A program made the position numbers and the translations under genes. The notes beneath the pieces were generated by a model. It had not been told where the DNA came from. It saw only the letters and a program-made list of their open reading frames with translations, and ran no database searches. Shown piece after piece: positions 54,564-63,323 of a stretch of DNA of 64,000 nucleotides. Position 1 is the first letter of the stretch; each line of letters starts with the position of its first letter. The stretch comes from JBFJKD01 sp041600415 (lineage in GTDB: Bacteria > Pseudomonadota > Gammaproteobacteria > Pseudomonadales > Porticoccaceae): assembly GCA_041600415.1 (NCBI GenBank), contig JBFIKF010000005.1, forward strand, positions 186,001-250,000, read 5' to 3'.

Positions 54564-55325
54564 TTATTTGAACACAGGCCTGCGTTTTTCGCGAAATGCA
54601 TTCACACCTTCGATGGTGTCGTCATCCATAAACAGAAACGGCATGCAGTCTTTGGCGTAGCGTAACTCGGCACCACCCAGTTCCCGATTGTAGATCGACT
54701 TGGCCATGCGAATAGCCATTTGTGGCTTGGCCGCCAGCTTTCGAGCCAAATCCAGCGCGCTCGGTAGCAGCTCATCGTGGGGCACCATTTCCAGAGCGAG
54801 CCCAAGCGATACGGCTTCCTGCGCCGAAATGGGCTCCCCCAGCATGCTCAGGTATTTGGCGCGTTGCCGTCCCACCAGTTCGTTGAGGCGCACGATGGCA
54901 AATCCCGGCAGCAGTCCAAGTTGAATTTCCGGTACCGCGAACTTTGCGCGTTCCGAGGCAATGACAAAATCACAGGCAATCGAAATTTCAAAACCGCCGC
55001 CGTAGGCGAGCCCGTTTACTGCCGCAATAACGGGTTTGGTGCAGCGCTCGCACAGGGCCAGAAAATCAAGCACTTCATCTATGAAGTTTTTGGCGTAGGT
55101 AGTGGTGAATTCAAATCCACTGATGTCGGCGCCTGCGCAGAACGCTTTTTCTCCCGCACCGGTAATAATGATTGCGCGCACCGCACTATCTTTTTGCGCC
55201 TCCGCCACTGCCCTGGTGATACCGCCACGTATCCCGGTGCTGAGAGCATTCAGTTTATGCGGTTCGTCGAGGGTGAGGACGGCAGTGGCGCCTGTTTTTT
55301 CATAGTTAACGCTGTCAAAACGCAT
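54564..55325 (-). CDS. Enoyl-CoA hydratase/isomerase family protein
   Basis: Crotonase-fold enzyme, 253 residues. The oxyanion-hole segments are AFCAGADISGF and NGLAYGGGFEISIACDFV. Glu in GGGFEIS and Glu in AKFAVPEIQLGLLPG occupy the two catalytic positions of enoyl-CoA hydratases, so hydratase activity is plausible. The C-terminal part (MAIRMAKSIYNREL, GVNAFREKRRPVFK) is also typical. The substrate is unknown and no other beta-oxidation gene is adjacent. A 10-bp palindrome TTGTCGACAA lies about 30 bases upstream of its start. Confidence 0.9.
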   Translation of the reverse strand: MRFDSVNYEKTGATAVLTLDEPHKLNALSTGIRGGITRAVAEAQKDSAVRAIIITGAGEKAFCAGADISGFEFTTTYAKNFIDEVLDFLALCERCTKPVIAAVNGLAYGGGFEISIACDFVIASERAKFAVPEIQLGLLPGFAIVRLNELVGRQRAKYLSMLGEPISAQEAVSLGLALEMVPHDELLPSALDLARKLAAKPQMAIRMAKSIYNRELGGAELRYAKDCMPFLFMDDDTIEGVNAFREKRRPVFK

Positions 55326-55509
55326 GGTTTTCAGTCCTGTAATATTGACGGATTTTTGTCGACAACCAAATTATTTTGCGAGGCGATTTTGGCCGTCAGT
55401 CGAATTCAATTCTGTGTCTTGCTTTCGGCCCAATTATTTGTGTGGCTAACTACCCCGGTTGACATTGTCGGCGCTATTAACGGGGGAGTAAAGGCAGGAT
55501 GTCGTCGGT

Positions 55510-58500
55510 TTACGAAACAGCTTTTTGGGGCTTTCGTGATTCTACAAAACCTTCCAGCAAAGAATACACCGGCGGCACAACCACCAGCGTTAACAGTGTT
55601 GAAGAAATCATGCCGCCGATAACTGCTACCGCCAGAGGTCCATTGGTTTCGGCGCCGGCACCAAACCCCAATCCTGCGGGCAGCATGGCGAGAATCACGG
55701 TAAAAGATGTCATCAATACTGGCCGCAGGCGGATTGGGCAAGCTTCGCGCAAGGCCTGGTAAATAGTTTTGCCTTGCTGGCGATGCTGGTTGGTGATGTC
55801 CACCAACAAAATCGAATTTTTAGCCACCAGACCCACCAGCAGCACCAGACCGATCATGGAGTACACGTTAAGTGTATGTCCCGTTAGCCACAGGGCGGTA
55901 ATACCCCCGATCATGGCCAGCGGTTGTGCCACCATTATGATCAGTGGTTGTAAGAAAGAATTAAACTGGCTGGCCAGCACCATGTATAGCAGCACCGAGG
56001 CCAGGCTAAAGGCAAATATAATATTGTCCATGGTTTTGCCAAACTCTTCGGATTCTCCCTTGAATTTAACATCGTAACCAATCGGCATAATTTCCCTGGC
56101 TAACGTTTGTACCTGTTTTACGGCGTCACCCAGCGGTATAACGGGCGAAGCGTAGAACGCGGCCGAGTAGCGCAGATCAAAGCGCGCGATGGATGCCGGC
56201 CCGAGGATTTCGCGGAAGGATGCAACGGTATCGGCCCGGACCATGGCGCCGTCCCGATGACGCAGATAAATCTTTTTGAGGTCATCTCCAGAGGTAAAAG
56301 ATCCGTCCTCTGCCTTAACGCGTACGTCGTAACGTTCCCCGTCACCGGGATCGTCATTATATTTGGCAACATCCGCGCCACCGATCATGATGTTAATTGC
56401 ATTGGCAATATCCCTGGTAGTAAAACCCAGATCCGCAGCGCGCACGGCGTCTACTTCGAGCTGATATTGGGGTAAATCCAGGTTCAGATCCAGATCAACG
56501 CGGCCCAATCCAGAGTTCGCGCCGAGCCGGGTATGGAGTTCGTGGGAATAGCGGGCAACTTCGTCCAGATTGGGGCCGGAAACCACAAATTGTAGCGGTT
56601 CGCCGCGCATACCCCCAACCACGGGAACCGGCGCGGGAAATGCTCGAACCCCCGGCAGTGCGGCAAACTCCTGTCCCAATACGGCCAGTAATTCCTGCTG
56701 ACTTTGGGTACGCTCCTCCCGCGGCACCATGCGTACAAAGCCAATCGCTTCGTTAATTTGCCGTGTGCCAATGCCCACCGCGGTAAAATAGCTTTTCACC
56801 ACGTCATTATGGCTGGCGAGAATGGCTTCAATTTCGGCGAGGCGGGCATCCGTGTAATCGAGACCAGACCCCAGGGGAGTTTTGACAATTACCAGAAAAC
56901 GACTTTCGTCCTGCTGTGGGGAAAATTCCTTGCCTATATCCGCCAAAAAAAACGAGCAACCGGCGACAATCAGCCAGGTGATACCGATGACCGTCCAGCG
57001 GAAGTTTAAAATCAGACCCAACAGCTGGCTATAGCCTGACTCGACCGCGCGAAATCCCCGTTCCAGCCACAAATAGACTCCCGACTTGTGCTCTTCCACC
57101 TGTAGAAAACGCGAACACAGCATCGGCGTCAGGGTCATGGATACAAACCAGGAAGCGAGTACGCCAAAGGTGACCACCACGGCGAAGGATTCGAAAAAAC
57201 GACCCATTACGCCGCCCAGAAAAATGACCGGTACGAAAATCGAGACCAGCGAGAGGGTAGCCGCCAGGACCGGGAATACCACTTCGGCGGTGCCGTTGAT
57301 AGCCGCGCTCATGGGGTCCGGGTCCACCGACTCTCGATGTCGGTAAATATTTTCGAGGACGACGATGGCATCGTCTACCACGACACCAATCAGTAATAAC
57401 AGCCCCAACAGGGTCATGGTGTTGAGGGTCATGCCCATAAAATAGATAACCGCCATGGCGCCCAGCAAGGAGATGGGCACGGCAGTAGCGATAATCAGCG
57501 TGGAGCGAATATTTTTCAGGAAAATCCACACCACCAGGGCAGTCAACAGCGTCCCCAGAACCAGGTGTTCCTTCAGAGCGTCGACCATCTCGATTACAAA
57601 GAGCGAGTCATCGGAGGAGATGGTGAGCTTCATTCCCGGCGGCAGTTGCGGTCGAATTTCCTCGTCGAGGCGCCGCCTGACTTCATCGATAATAGCGACG
57701 GTATTGGCATTGGCAATCTTGATCAGACCGAGACCAACGGTGGGTTCGCTGTTAAACCGCGCTAAACCGCGGGCGTCTTCGAGGCCGTCTTCCACATCCG
57801 CGATATCACGCAGTCGCAGCGGGGCCCCGTCGCGGTGGGCAACTACCAGATCCGCCAGCTCCCGCGGGTCGTGGTATTCCATGTCGAGTTTTATCAGATG
57901 CTCGTTCGGGCCCCCGACCAGAAACCCCCCGGGCATCATGAAGTGTTCGTTGCGAATGCCGGACACCACCTCGCTGGCGCTGACATTAAGGGCTGCCATG
58001 CGCTCGGGTTTCAGATTGATGCGTATAGTGCGTTCGCGCCGCCCCCCGATGCGTATATTGCCGATGCCATCGACGGTTTCCAGATTTTTCTTCAGGGTGT
58101 TGATGGCATAACTATTGAGCTGTTGCTGCGTGCGATCACCCTGCAGTGAAAGCCACATAATCGGCGAGGCGCCGATTTCAACCTTGGCGACGATGGGCGG
58201 TTCGGCATCTTCCGGTAACTGGCTGAGTACCTGGTTGACCTTGGCCTGCATTTCGTTAAAGGCCACTTCAATATTTTTGTCCAGATCGAATGTCACCACC
58301 ACATTGGAAGTGCCCGGCGTTGAGGTCGACTCAATATGTTCGATGCCCGGTACGCTGTTGACAGCGTTTTCGATAATGTTAGTGATTGAGGCATCGACCA
58401 CGTCCGGATTCGCGCCCGGCATAATTGTGGTAACGGACACCAGGGGGAATTCAATATAGGGGAAGCGGTCGACGCCAATGCGCTGGTAACCAATGATGCC

Positions 58501-58572
58501 GAACAACACCAACACGGCTGACAACATGGTTGTCAGGACATGACGGTTGATGGACAGCGATGGCAGAGTCAT
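55510..58572 (-). CDS. RND efflux pump, inner-membrane transporter (HAE1/AcrB-like)
   Basis: Proton-driven transporter of a tripartite efflux system. It has 1020 residues with the classic duplicated layout: 12 membrane segments and two large periplasmic loops. The N-terminus is SINRHVLTTMLSAVLVLFG. The proton-relay Asp pair lies in GVVVDDAIVVLENIYRHRE of the fourth segment, and a matching Lys in the tenth-segment region (GLVAKNSILLVDI). The substrate is not predictable, but absence of CusA-type Met clusters argues against metal export. It is translated from an ATGA overlap after the adaptor gene. No outer-membrane TolC-type partner is encoded here. Confidence 0.94.
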   Translation of the reverse strand: MTLPSLSINRHVLTTMLSAVLVLFGIIGYQRIGVDRFPYIEFPLVSVTTIMPGANPDVVDASITNIIENAVNSVPGIEHIESTSTPGTSNVVVTFDLDKNIEVAFNEMQAKVNQVLSQLPEDAEPPIVAKVEIGASPIMWLSLQGDRTQQQLNSYAINTLKKNLETVDGIGNIRIGGRRERTIRINLKPERMAALNVSASEVVSGIRNEHFMMPGGFLVGGPNEHLIKLDMEYHDPRELADLVVAHRDGAPLRLRDIADVEDGLEDARGLARFNSEPTVGLGLIKIANANTVAIIDEVRRRLDEEIRPQLPPGMKLTISSDDSLFVIEMVDALKEHLVLGTLLTALVVWIFLKNIRSTLIIATAVPISLLGAMAVIYFMGMTLNTMTLLGLLLLIGVVVDDAIVVLENIYRHRESVDPDPMSAAINGTAEVVFPVLAATLSLVSIFVPVIFLGGVMGRFFESFAVVVTFGVLASWFVSMTLTPMLCSRFLQVEEHKSGVYLWLERGFRAVESGYSQLLGLILNFRWTVIGITWLIVAGCSFFLADIGKEFSPQQDESRFLVIVKTPLGSGLDYTDARLAEIEAILASHNDVVKSYFTAVGIGTRQINEAIGFVRMVPREERTQSQQELLAVLGQEFAALPGVRAFPAPVPVVGGMRGEPLQFVVSGPNLDEVARYSHELHTRLGANSGLGRVDLDLNLDLPQYQLEVDAVRAADLGFTTRDIANAINIMIGGADVAKYNDDPGDGERYDVRVKAEDGSFTSGDDLKKIYLRHRDGAMVRADTVASFREILGPASIARFDLRYSAAFYASPVIPLGDAVKQVQTLAREIMPIGYDVKFKGESEEFGKTMDNIIFAFSLASVLLYMVLASQFNSFLQPLIIMVAQPLAMIGGITALWLTGHTLNVYSMIGLVLLVGLVAKNSILLVDITNQHRQQGKTIYQALREACPIRLRPVLMTSFTVILAMLPAGLGFGAGAETNGPLAVAVIGGMISSTLLTLVVVPPVYSLLEGFVESRKPQKAVS

Positions 58573-59675
58573 GGTGCAACCGATTCCGAGATGGACACCG
58601 GTGCGCCATCGGTCAGAAAGCCGGCGCCATTCACCGCCACCACTTCTCCGGCTGAGATACCTGTTTGTATTTCCACCAGTTCACCCATGTGGTGACCAAC
58701 CGTGACCACTCGTTGCTGAGCAGTATTATCGGTAATCACGTAGACCACATTGCCAGCTGGTCGCAGCACCACGGACTGACTGGGAACGACGATTGTGTTC
58801 GTGCGGCGGCCAACGACAATAACCCCCGTAACGCTGCCACCGGGACGCCAGTTACCGGGGTTGTCGATTTGAGCCACGACGTCGATGGCGCGGTTATTGA
58901 GCCCCACCGTGGGGCGAATTTCCTGTATTTGACTGGTGATTGTAACGTCCGGGTTCAGCGGCGACGTCAGGCGAATTTCCAGGTCGCGCGCGAGTTGGCC
59001 AGCCAACGTTTCCGGCAGCGGGAGGCGCACGCGTAGACGATCGACATTAGCGACCCGAAACAGGGGCGCGCCGACTTTCACAAAGTCGCCGGGGCTGATC
59101 AATTGCTGGTCAACCACGCCGTTAAAGCGCGACGTAATGGCGGTCTTGTTAACTCCTCGACGGGATTGCGCCAGGCGCGCTTTGGCGCCTTTTAACTGTT
59201 GATCGAGGGCGTCCAGTTGCGCGGTTACTTCATCGAGTCGGTCGATGGATATGGATTTGGCCACAGCCAGATCCTGATAACGCTTCACGGTGCGTTGCTG
59301 ATTGGCACGCAATACTTCAAGTTGGGCGACCTCGGCCTGGGCTGCCTGTTCCGCAATACGGTAATCGGTGATTTCCAGTTCGGCGAGCACCTGGCCAGCG
59401 GTTACCGTGTCGCCAATTTCAACCAGCACGCGGGCAATGCGGCCCTCGACTTCCGCGGCAATCTGCGGAATCACCAGGCTTTCCAGTTCTCCAACCGACT
59501 GCTCGGTTATTTCTATATCGGTGTTTTGCGCGACAAAGGTGGTAATACGGGTCGCACGCACCGCCGGTCGCTTCTCGCCCACGACTTCACCGGCGTCCTT
59601 GCTACAGCCCGACGTCAGCAGTAGCGGCACAATCAGTGCGCCCAGTTTGGATATGTTGACAAGCATTTTTAACAT
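58569..59675 (-). CDS. RND efflux periplasmic adaptor, probable lipoprotein
   Basis: Membrane fusion protein that links the RND pump to an outer-membrane channel. From ATG 59675 it has 368 residues; the frame runs on to 59849 without support. It begins with a lipoprotein signal (ISKLGALIVPLLLTSGC, Cys24), although Thr rather than Leu sits at -3. The lipoyl half-motifs are IAAEVEGRIARVLVEIGDTV and SRFNGVVDQQLISPGDFVKV, on either side of a helical hairpin (about 115-190). A beta-barrel and membrane-proximal domain follow. The stop overlaps the pump start (ATGA). Confidence 0.92.
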   Translation of the reverse strand: MLKMLVNISKLGALIVPLLLTSGCSKDAGEVVGEKRPAVRATRITTFVAQNTDIEITEQSVGELESLVIPQIAAEVEGRIARVLVEIGDTVTAGQVLAELEITDYRIAEQAAQAEVAQLEVLRANQQRTVKRYQDLAVAKSISIDRLDEVTAQLDALDQQLKGAKARLAQSRRGVNKTAITSRFNGVVDQQLISPGDFVKVGAPLFRVANVDRLRVRLPLPETLAGQLARDLEIRLTSPLNPDVTITSQIQEIRPTVGLNNRAIDVVAQIDNPGNWRPGGSVTGVIVVGRRTNTIVVPSQSVVLRPAGNVVYVITDNTAQQRVVTVGHHMGELVEIQTGISAGEVVAVNGAGFLTDGAPVSISESVAP

Positions 59676-59869
59676 TTTTGAATATCCATCTTGAGCAGCT
59701 ATCCTGCGATTCTCAATCGTCGTGGCATAGCTGACCGTAACGGTAGTCGGGATGAGGTTACCGATCACGGAGAGGTGTGCCATGGACGGATTACTCGTTG
59801 GAAATATCTGGCGAGATTGCGAGACCAATGCTCGAAGCTCCCGACCCATCTAGTGACTCATAATACCGT

Positions 59870-62728
59870 TTATCGGATGGGAAAGTTAAGCTTTTTAGTG
59901 GCTGCTGGGTTTCGCTGGATTTTGCTGAGAGTTTTACGGGCGTGTTCACAAGCCGTTTCAAAGGGGTTCAAGAGCCCTTGAGCTGATACCAGGTCGATGT
60001 TTTTTCCACACTGCTCCAGGGTGGTGCACAGGCCGGCTAATTTGCTGAAACCGAGATAAGCGCTACTGGATTTTAATGTGTGTGCTGCTTGATACACCGA
60101 TTTTGCGTCCCCGTTGGCGATCGCGCTCAGTATCGTTTCCCGATATTTGGGCAGGTCGCGCAGGTACAGGCTTATGGCTTTCGCCAATGCCTCGGGAGAC
60201 CCCGGCCAGTTAATCGCTGCGAGCACCGCTTGTTCGTCATCGAGGGGCGCCACACTCGAATCTGTACTGGTAAGAGCGCTCTCCTGTTGCTCCGCCAACG
60301 GCAACCAGCTGGCCAGTGCCTGTTCGAGTTTTTCACGGCTAATAGGCTTACTCAGATAATCGTCCATTCCGGCGTTTTTGCTTTGTTCCACCACTTCTTT
60401 TTGTACATCAGCGGTCAGCGCGATAATTGGCAACCTTGCGGTTTCAGTAGTCGTTTGTTGCTGTTTGCGAATGGTTAACGTGGCTTCGATACCATCCATG
60501 ATGGGCATATGAAAATCCATCAATACCAAATCGTAGCGGTGTTGGGCAACCGCGTTTACCGCGTCGAGCCCGTTGGCGACGATGTCAACCTGGCAGCCTG
60601 CGAGTTCCAGCATATCGCGAATCACCTCCTGGTTGACGTCGTTATCCTCCGCAACCAGGATGCGTGCCCCCGGCGCGATTTTCGGACGCTCGTTGCTGGC
60701 CATGTTGCCGCGACCTATCGTCTGTCGTTTGCCGCCAATAGCTGATACTACGCTATCGTAGAGGTCCGATTGTCGTACCGGTTTGTCGAGACAGCGAAAA
60801 ATGCCCGCCTTTTCTCCCTGCGTGGCATTGAGGGGTGCGCCACCGGAACTAAGCATAATCAGTTTGAGGGTTTGAATTTTGTCGTCGGCCTGAATTGCCT
60901 GGGCTAACTCAAGTCCGTTCATTTCCGGCATTTCAAAATCCAGTAGAGCGATATCGTAAGGCGTGCCAAGTAGGGTATTGCGACGCAGCATGGCGAGCCC
61001 CGCTACGCCATTGTCTACAGTGTTAGCGGTCATCTGCCAGGCGGACAATTGCGCCTTCAGGGCTTCCAGGTTGGTTGGGTTGTCATCGACGATGAGTGCG
61101 CGAATAGGTCGGTTGAGGGTCATTTGTTCGTGGTCCGCTTGTTGCGATTCCATGCAGATTGCCAGGTCGACAGTGAACCAGAAGGTCGAGCCGCTATGGG
61201 GGGCGCTGATAACATCTATATTGCCATGCATTAGCTCCACCAGTTGCCTGCTGATAGCGAGCCCCAGTCCGGTACCTCCGAACAACCGCGTGGTGGATCC
61301 GTCGGCCTGGGAGAAGGGCATAAATATACGTTCTCTCTGCTCGTCACTGATACCAACACCGGTGTCCTGTACTTCGATACGCAATCCAATATGGGTGGCG
61401 CTTCTATTGTTATAGGAGACACGAATGCCAACGGTACCATGGTGAGTAAATTTAATGGCATTGCCCACCAGGTTAACCAGTACTTGCCGTACCCGGTATT
61501 CGTCACCTACCAGGGTCTCGGGTAGATCGACGGGTATGACGACGCTGACCTCCAGCCCTTTTTTGTGAGCACGGGTTGACATTATTTCAGCGGTTTCCTC
61601 AATCAGGGTGCGCAGGTTGAAGGGTCGCTCTTCGAGGACAACTTTGCCTGCTTCAATTTTTGAAAAATCCAGAATTTCGCTGATCAGGTGCAACAAGGTT
61701 TTTCCTGAACGGAAAATAGTTTGCGTCAGGTGGTTTTGACGTACACTTAACGTGGTTTCAAGCAATAGCTCGGTCATGCCCAATACGCCGTTCATGGGTG
61801 TGCGAATTTCGTGACTCATGCGAGCAAGAAACTCACTTTTTGCCCGATTGGCTGTCTCAGCTGCGTTTTTTGCCAGTTCGGCTTCCCGGGTTTGGTTAAC
61901 CAGGAGATTATTTTTATGGATCAATTCTTCGGTGCGCGACTCAACGGTTTTTTCCAGTTGCGTTTGGTGTAGTAGCAGTTGTTCGTCGCGAGCCTGAATC
62001 TCACCGAGCATCTGGTTAAATGAATCCGCCAGTTGCCCAAATTCGTCCGCGTTATTTTTTTCCACCCTGATGCTGTAATCCTTCTGGGCAGTTACGTATT
62101 GCATCGCTGTAATGAGTTTTTGCAAAGGGGAGGAGATGGTGTAAGTTAACAACAGGAATAACGTGATGGTGGCGAAGCACACAAAAATCGTTACATATAT
62201 CAAAAGAATATAATTTTTGCTCATTCTCTTCGCCAACAAACTTTGATTGTCAATCAAATGCAATAAGCCGATGATTTCGCCGTCAGTCACGACCGGCAAG
62301 GACAATTCAACGTACCCGTTCTTTACCTGTGGCTGTAATGCCTCCTTACTGATTTCGTTTAAATCCATTTTTGCTGTTGAAAATTCTGTGTCAGTATTAG
62401 TTGGCTGATGCTGTTGAGCATAGCTGGCGAATATATTTCCTTTCAGGTCGTATAGCTTTGCGTGGATGATATTGGGTGCTGCGTTCAGAGACGCGAGCGT
62501 ATCCTGAGCCGCATCTGCATCGTTAAAAACGAGCGCAGCGGCGCTGTTTTGCGCGATAATCGCTCCTAAAGTCGATAGTTCCTCGGCAACATGCTGCGCA
62601 GCGTTCTCTTTTTCGTGGTTGGTTAGCGTGAAGAGCATAAGTGCCAGCCCTAGCGCGCCACTGGCGACAATCGCAAGCAAAAGCTTTACCTTTACAGGTT
62701 TATCAGAAATAAATCTTTTGCAGCGCAT
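59870..62728 (-). CDS. Hybrid sensor histidine kinase (HAMP-HisKA-HATPase-REC-REC-Hpt)
   Basis: BarA-like phosphorelay kinase, about 952 residues from ATG 62728. Domains in order: membrane helix 14-34, periplasmic CHASE8-like sensor about 36-170, membrane helix 172-196, HAMP 196-249, HisKA with phospho-acceptor H306 (RMSHEIRTPMNGVLG), HATPase about 409-522 (NAIKFT, DTGVGI, GGTGLGLAI), a first receiver with Asp597 (LLDFEMPEMNG), a second with Asp738 (LMDFHMPIMDG), and a C-terminal Hpt with H883 (AHTLKSSSAYLG). ATG 62728 is preferred because AGGTGA lies five bases before it; GTG 62737 and ATG 62734 are alternatives. It follows the yfiR-like gene directly. Its output response regulator is not in the window. 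Confidence 0.92.
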   Translation of the reverse strand: MRCKRFISDKPVKVKLLLAIVASGALGLALMLFTLTNHEKENAAQHVAEELSTLGAIIAQNSAAALVFNDADAAQDTLASLNAAPNIIHAKLYDLKGNIFASYAQQHQPTNTDTEFSTAKMDLNEISKEALQPQVKNGYVELSLPVVTDGEIIGLLHLIDNQSLLAKRMSKNYILLIYVTIFVCFATITLFLLLTYTISSPLQKLITAMQYVTAQKDYSIRVEKNNADEFGQLADSFNQMLGEIQARDEQLLLHQTQLEKTVESRTEELIHKNNLLVNQTREAELAKNAAETANRAKSEFLARMSHEIRTPMNGVLGMTELLLETTLSVRQNHLTQTIFRSGKTLLHLISEILDFSKIEAGKVVLEERPFNLRTLIEETAEIMSTRAHKKGLEVSVVIPVDLPETLVGDEYRVRQVLVNLVGNAIKFTHHGTVGIRVSYNNRSATHIGLRIEVQDTGVGISDEQRERIFMPFSQADGSTTRLFGGTGLGLAISRQLVELMHGNIDVISAPHSGSTFWFTVDLAICMESQQADHEQMTLNRPIRALIVDDNPTNLEALKAQLSAWQMTANTVDNGVAGLAMLRRNTLLGTPYDIALLDFEMPEMNGLELAQAIQADDKIQTLKLIMLSSGGAPLNATQGEKAGIFRCLDKPVRQSDLYDSVVSAIGGKRQTIGRGNMASNERPKIAPGARILVAEDNDVNQEVIRDMLELAGCQVDIVANGLDAVNAVAQHRYDLVLMDFHMPIMDGIEATLTIRKQQQTTTETARLPIIALTADVQKEVVEQSKNAGMDDYLSKPISREKLEQALASWLPLAEQQESALTSTDSSVAPLDDEQAVLAAINWPGSPEALAKAISLYLRDLPKYRETILSAIANGDAKSVYQAAHTLKSSSAYLGFSKLAGLCTTLEQCGKNIDLVSAQGLLNPFETACEHARKTLSKIQRNPAATKKLNFPIR

Positions 62729-62737
62729 AATCATCAC

Positions 62738-63301
62738 CTATTCAACAAGTTCTGCGAGGCGCAGTAGTTTTGAGCTAATTTTCAGACCCGATTTTTTTGC
62801 CGCACTCTGATTAATGTAGAGAATAATCTTGCCGTCCTTAGTGAGTAGATTGACGATTCCTCCGGATTCAATAAAGTCGGGCATTTCGCCAATAGTTAGT
62901 ACGGGGTTGTCTCCGATTGCGGCGCTAATACGCGGTAGCAAATCGCGACTTCCTTTGGCAATAAAAATTATCTGGCAAGAAGATGCGTTGGTAAATTTAT
63001 TCAGAAGCAAAACATTTATGGGTTGCGAATCTATCTGTTTCTCCTCAAATCCTCTAAATCCATTTAAAACATTGTTGTTGCCCACTATGCAAAACTTGAA
63101 GATGCCAATATTTTTCGTTGGCCAGCTGGTATAGCGCGCGATGTTGTAGCTGAGTGCTGCCTTGATCTGATATTCGTCAGCCGTTTCAGCCGCAACGCAG
63201 GGAGAAGTAAGGCTTAGTGTGAGTGCCAAGTATGCCGGCCACGCGGGCCTTATTCGGGAAAATCCACGCTTGGCTACCCGAAAATGACATTGAATTGACA
63301 T
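62738..63301 (-). CDS. YfiR-like periplasmic protein (DUF4154)
   Basis: Secreted small protein of the YfiR/DUF4154 family. It has 187 residues with a long signal peptide (basic start, hydrophobic AYLALTLSLTSPCVAA, cut about residue 38). The family blocks are IKAALSYNIARYTSWPTKN, KFCIVGNNNVLNGF, SSCQIIFIAKGS, and PVLTIGEMPDFIESGGIVNL. The Cys in FKFCIVG and in SSCQI could form the conserved disulfide. In P. aeruginosa YfiR is a periplasmic repressor of a membrane signalling protein (YfiN). Here it sits between a TonB receptor and a hybrid kinase, so it probably modulates the kinase's sensor domain. Confidence 0.88.
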   Translation of the reverse strand: MSIQCHFRVAKRGFSRIRPAWPAYLALTLSLTSPCVAAETADEYQIKAALSYNIARYTSWPTKNIGIFKFCIVGNNNVLNGFRGFEEKQIDSQPINVLLLNKFTNASSCQIIFIAKGSRDLLPRISAAIGDNPVLTIGEMPDFIESGGIVNLLTKDGKIILYINQSAAKKSGLKISSKLLRLAELVE

Positions 63302-63323
63302 GGTAGTGAAATTACTCGAATCG

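Noticed and set aside
54442..54660. 72-codon plus-strand ORF between the transporter and enoyl-CoA hydratase genes
   Set aside because: It runs into the 3' end of the hydratase gene on the other strand, has no ribosome binding site and no recognisable features.
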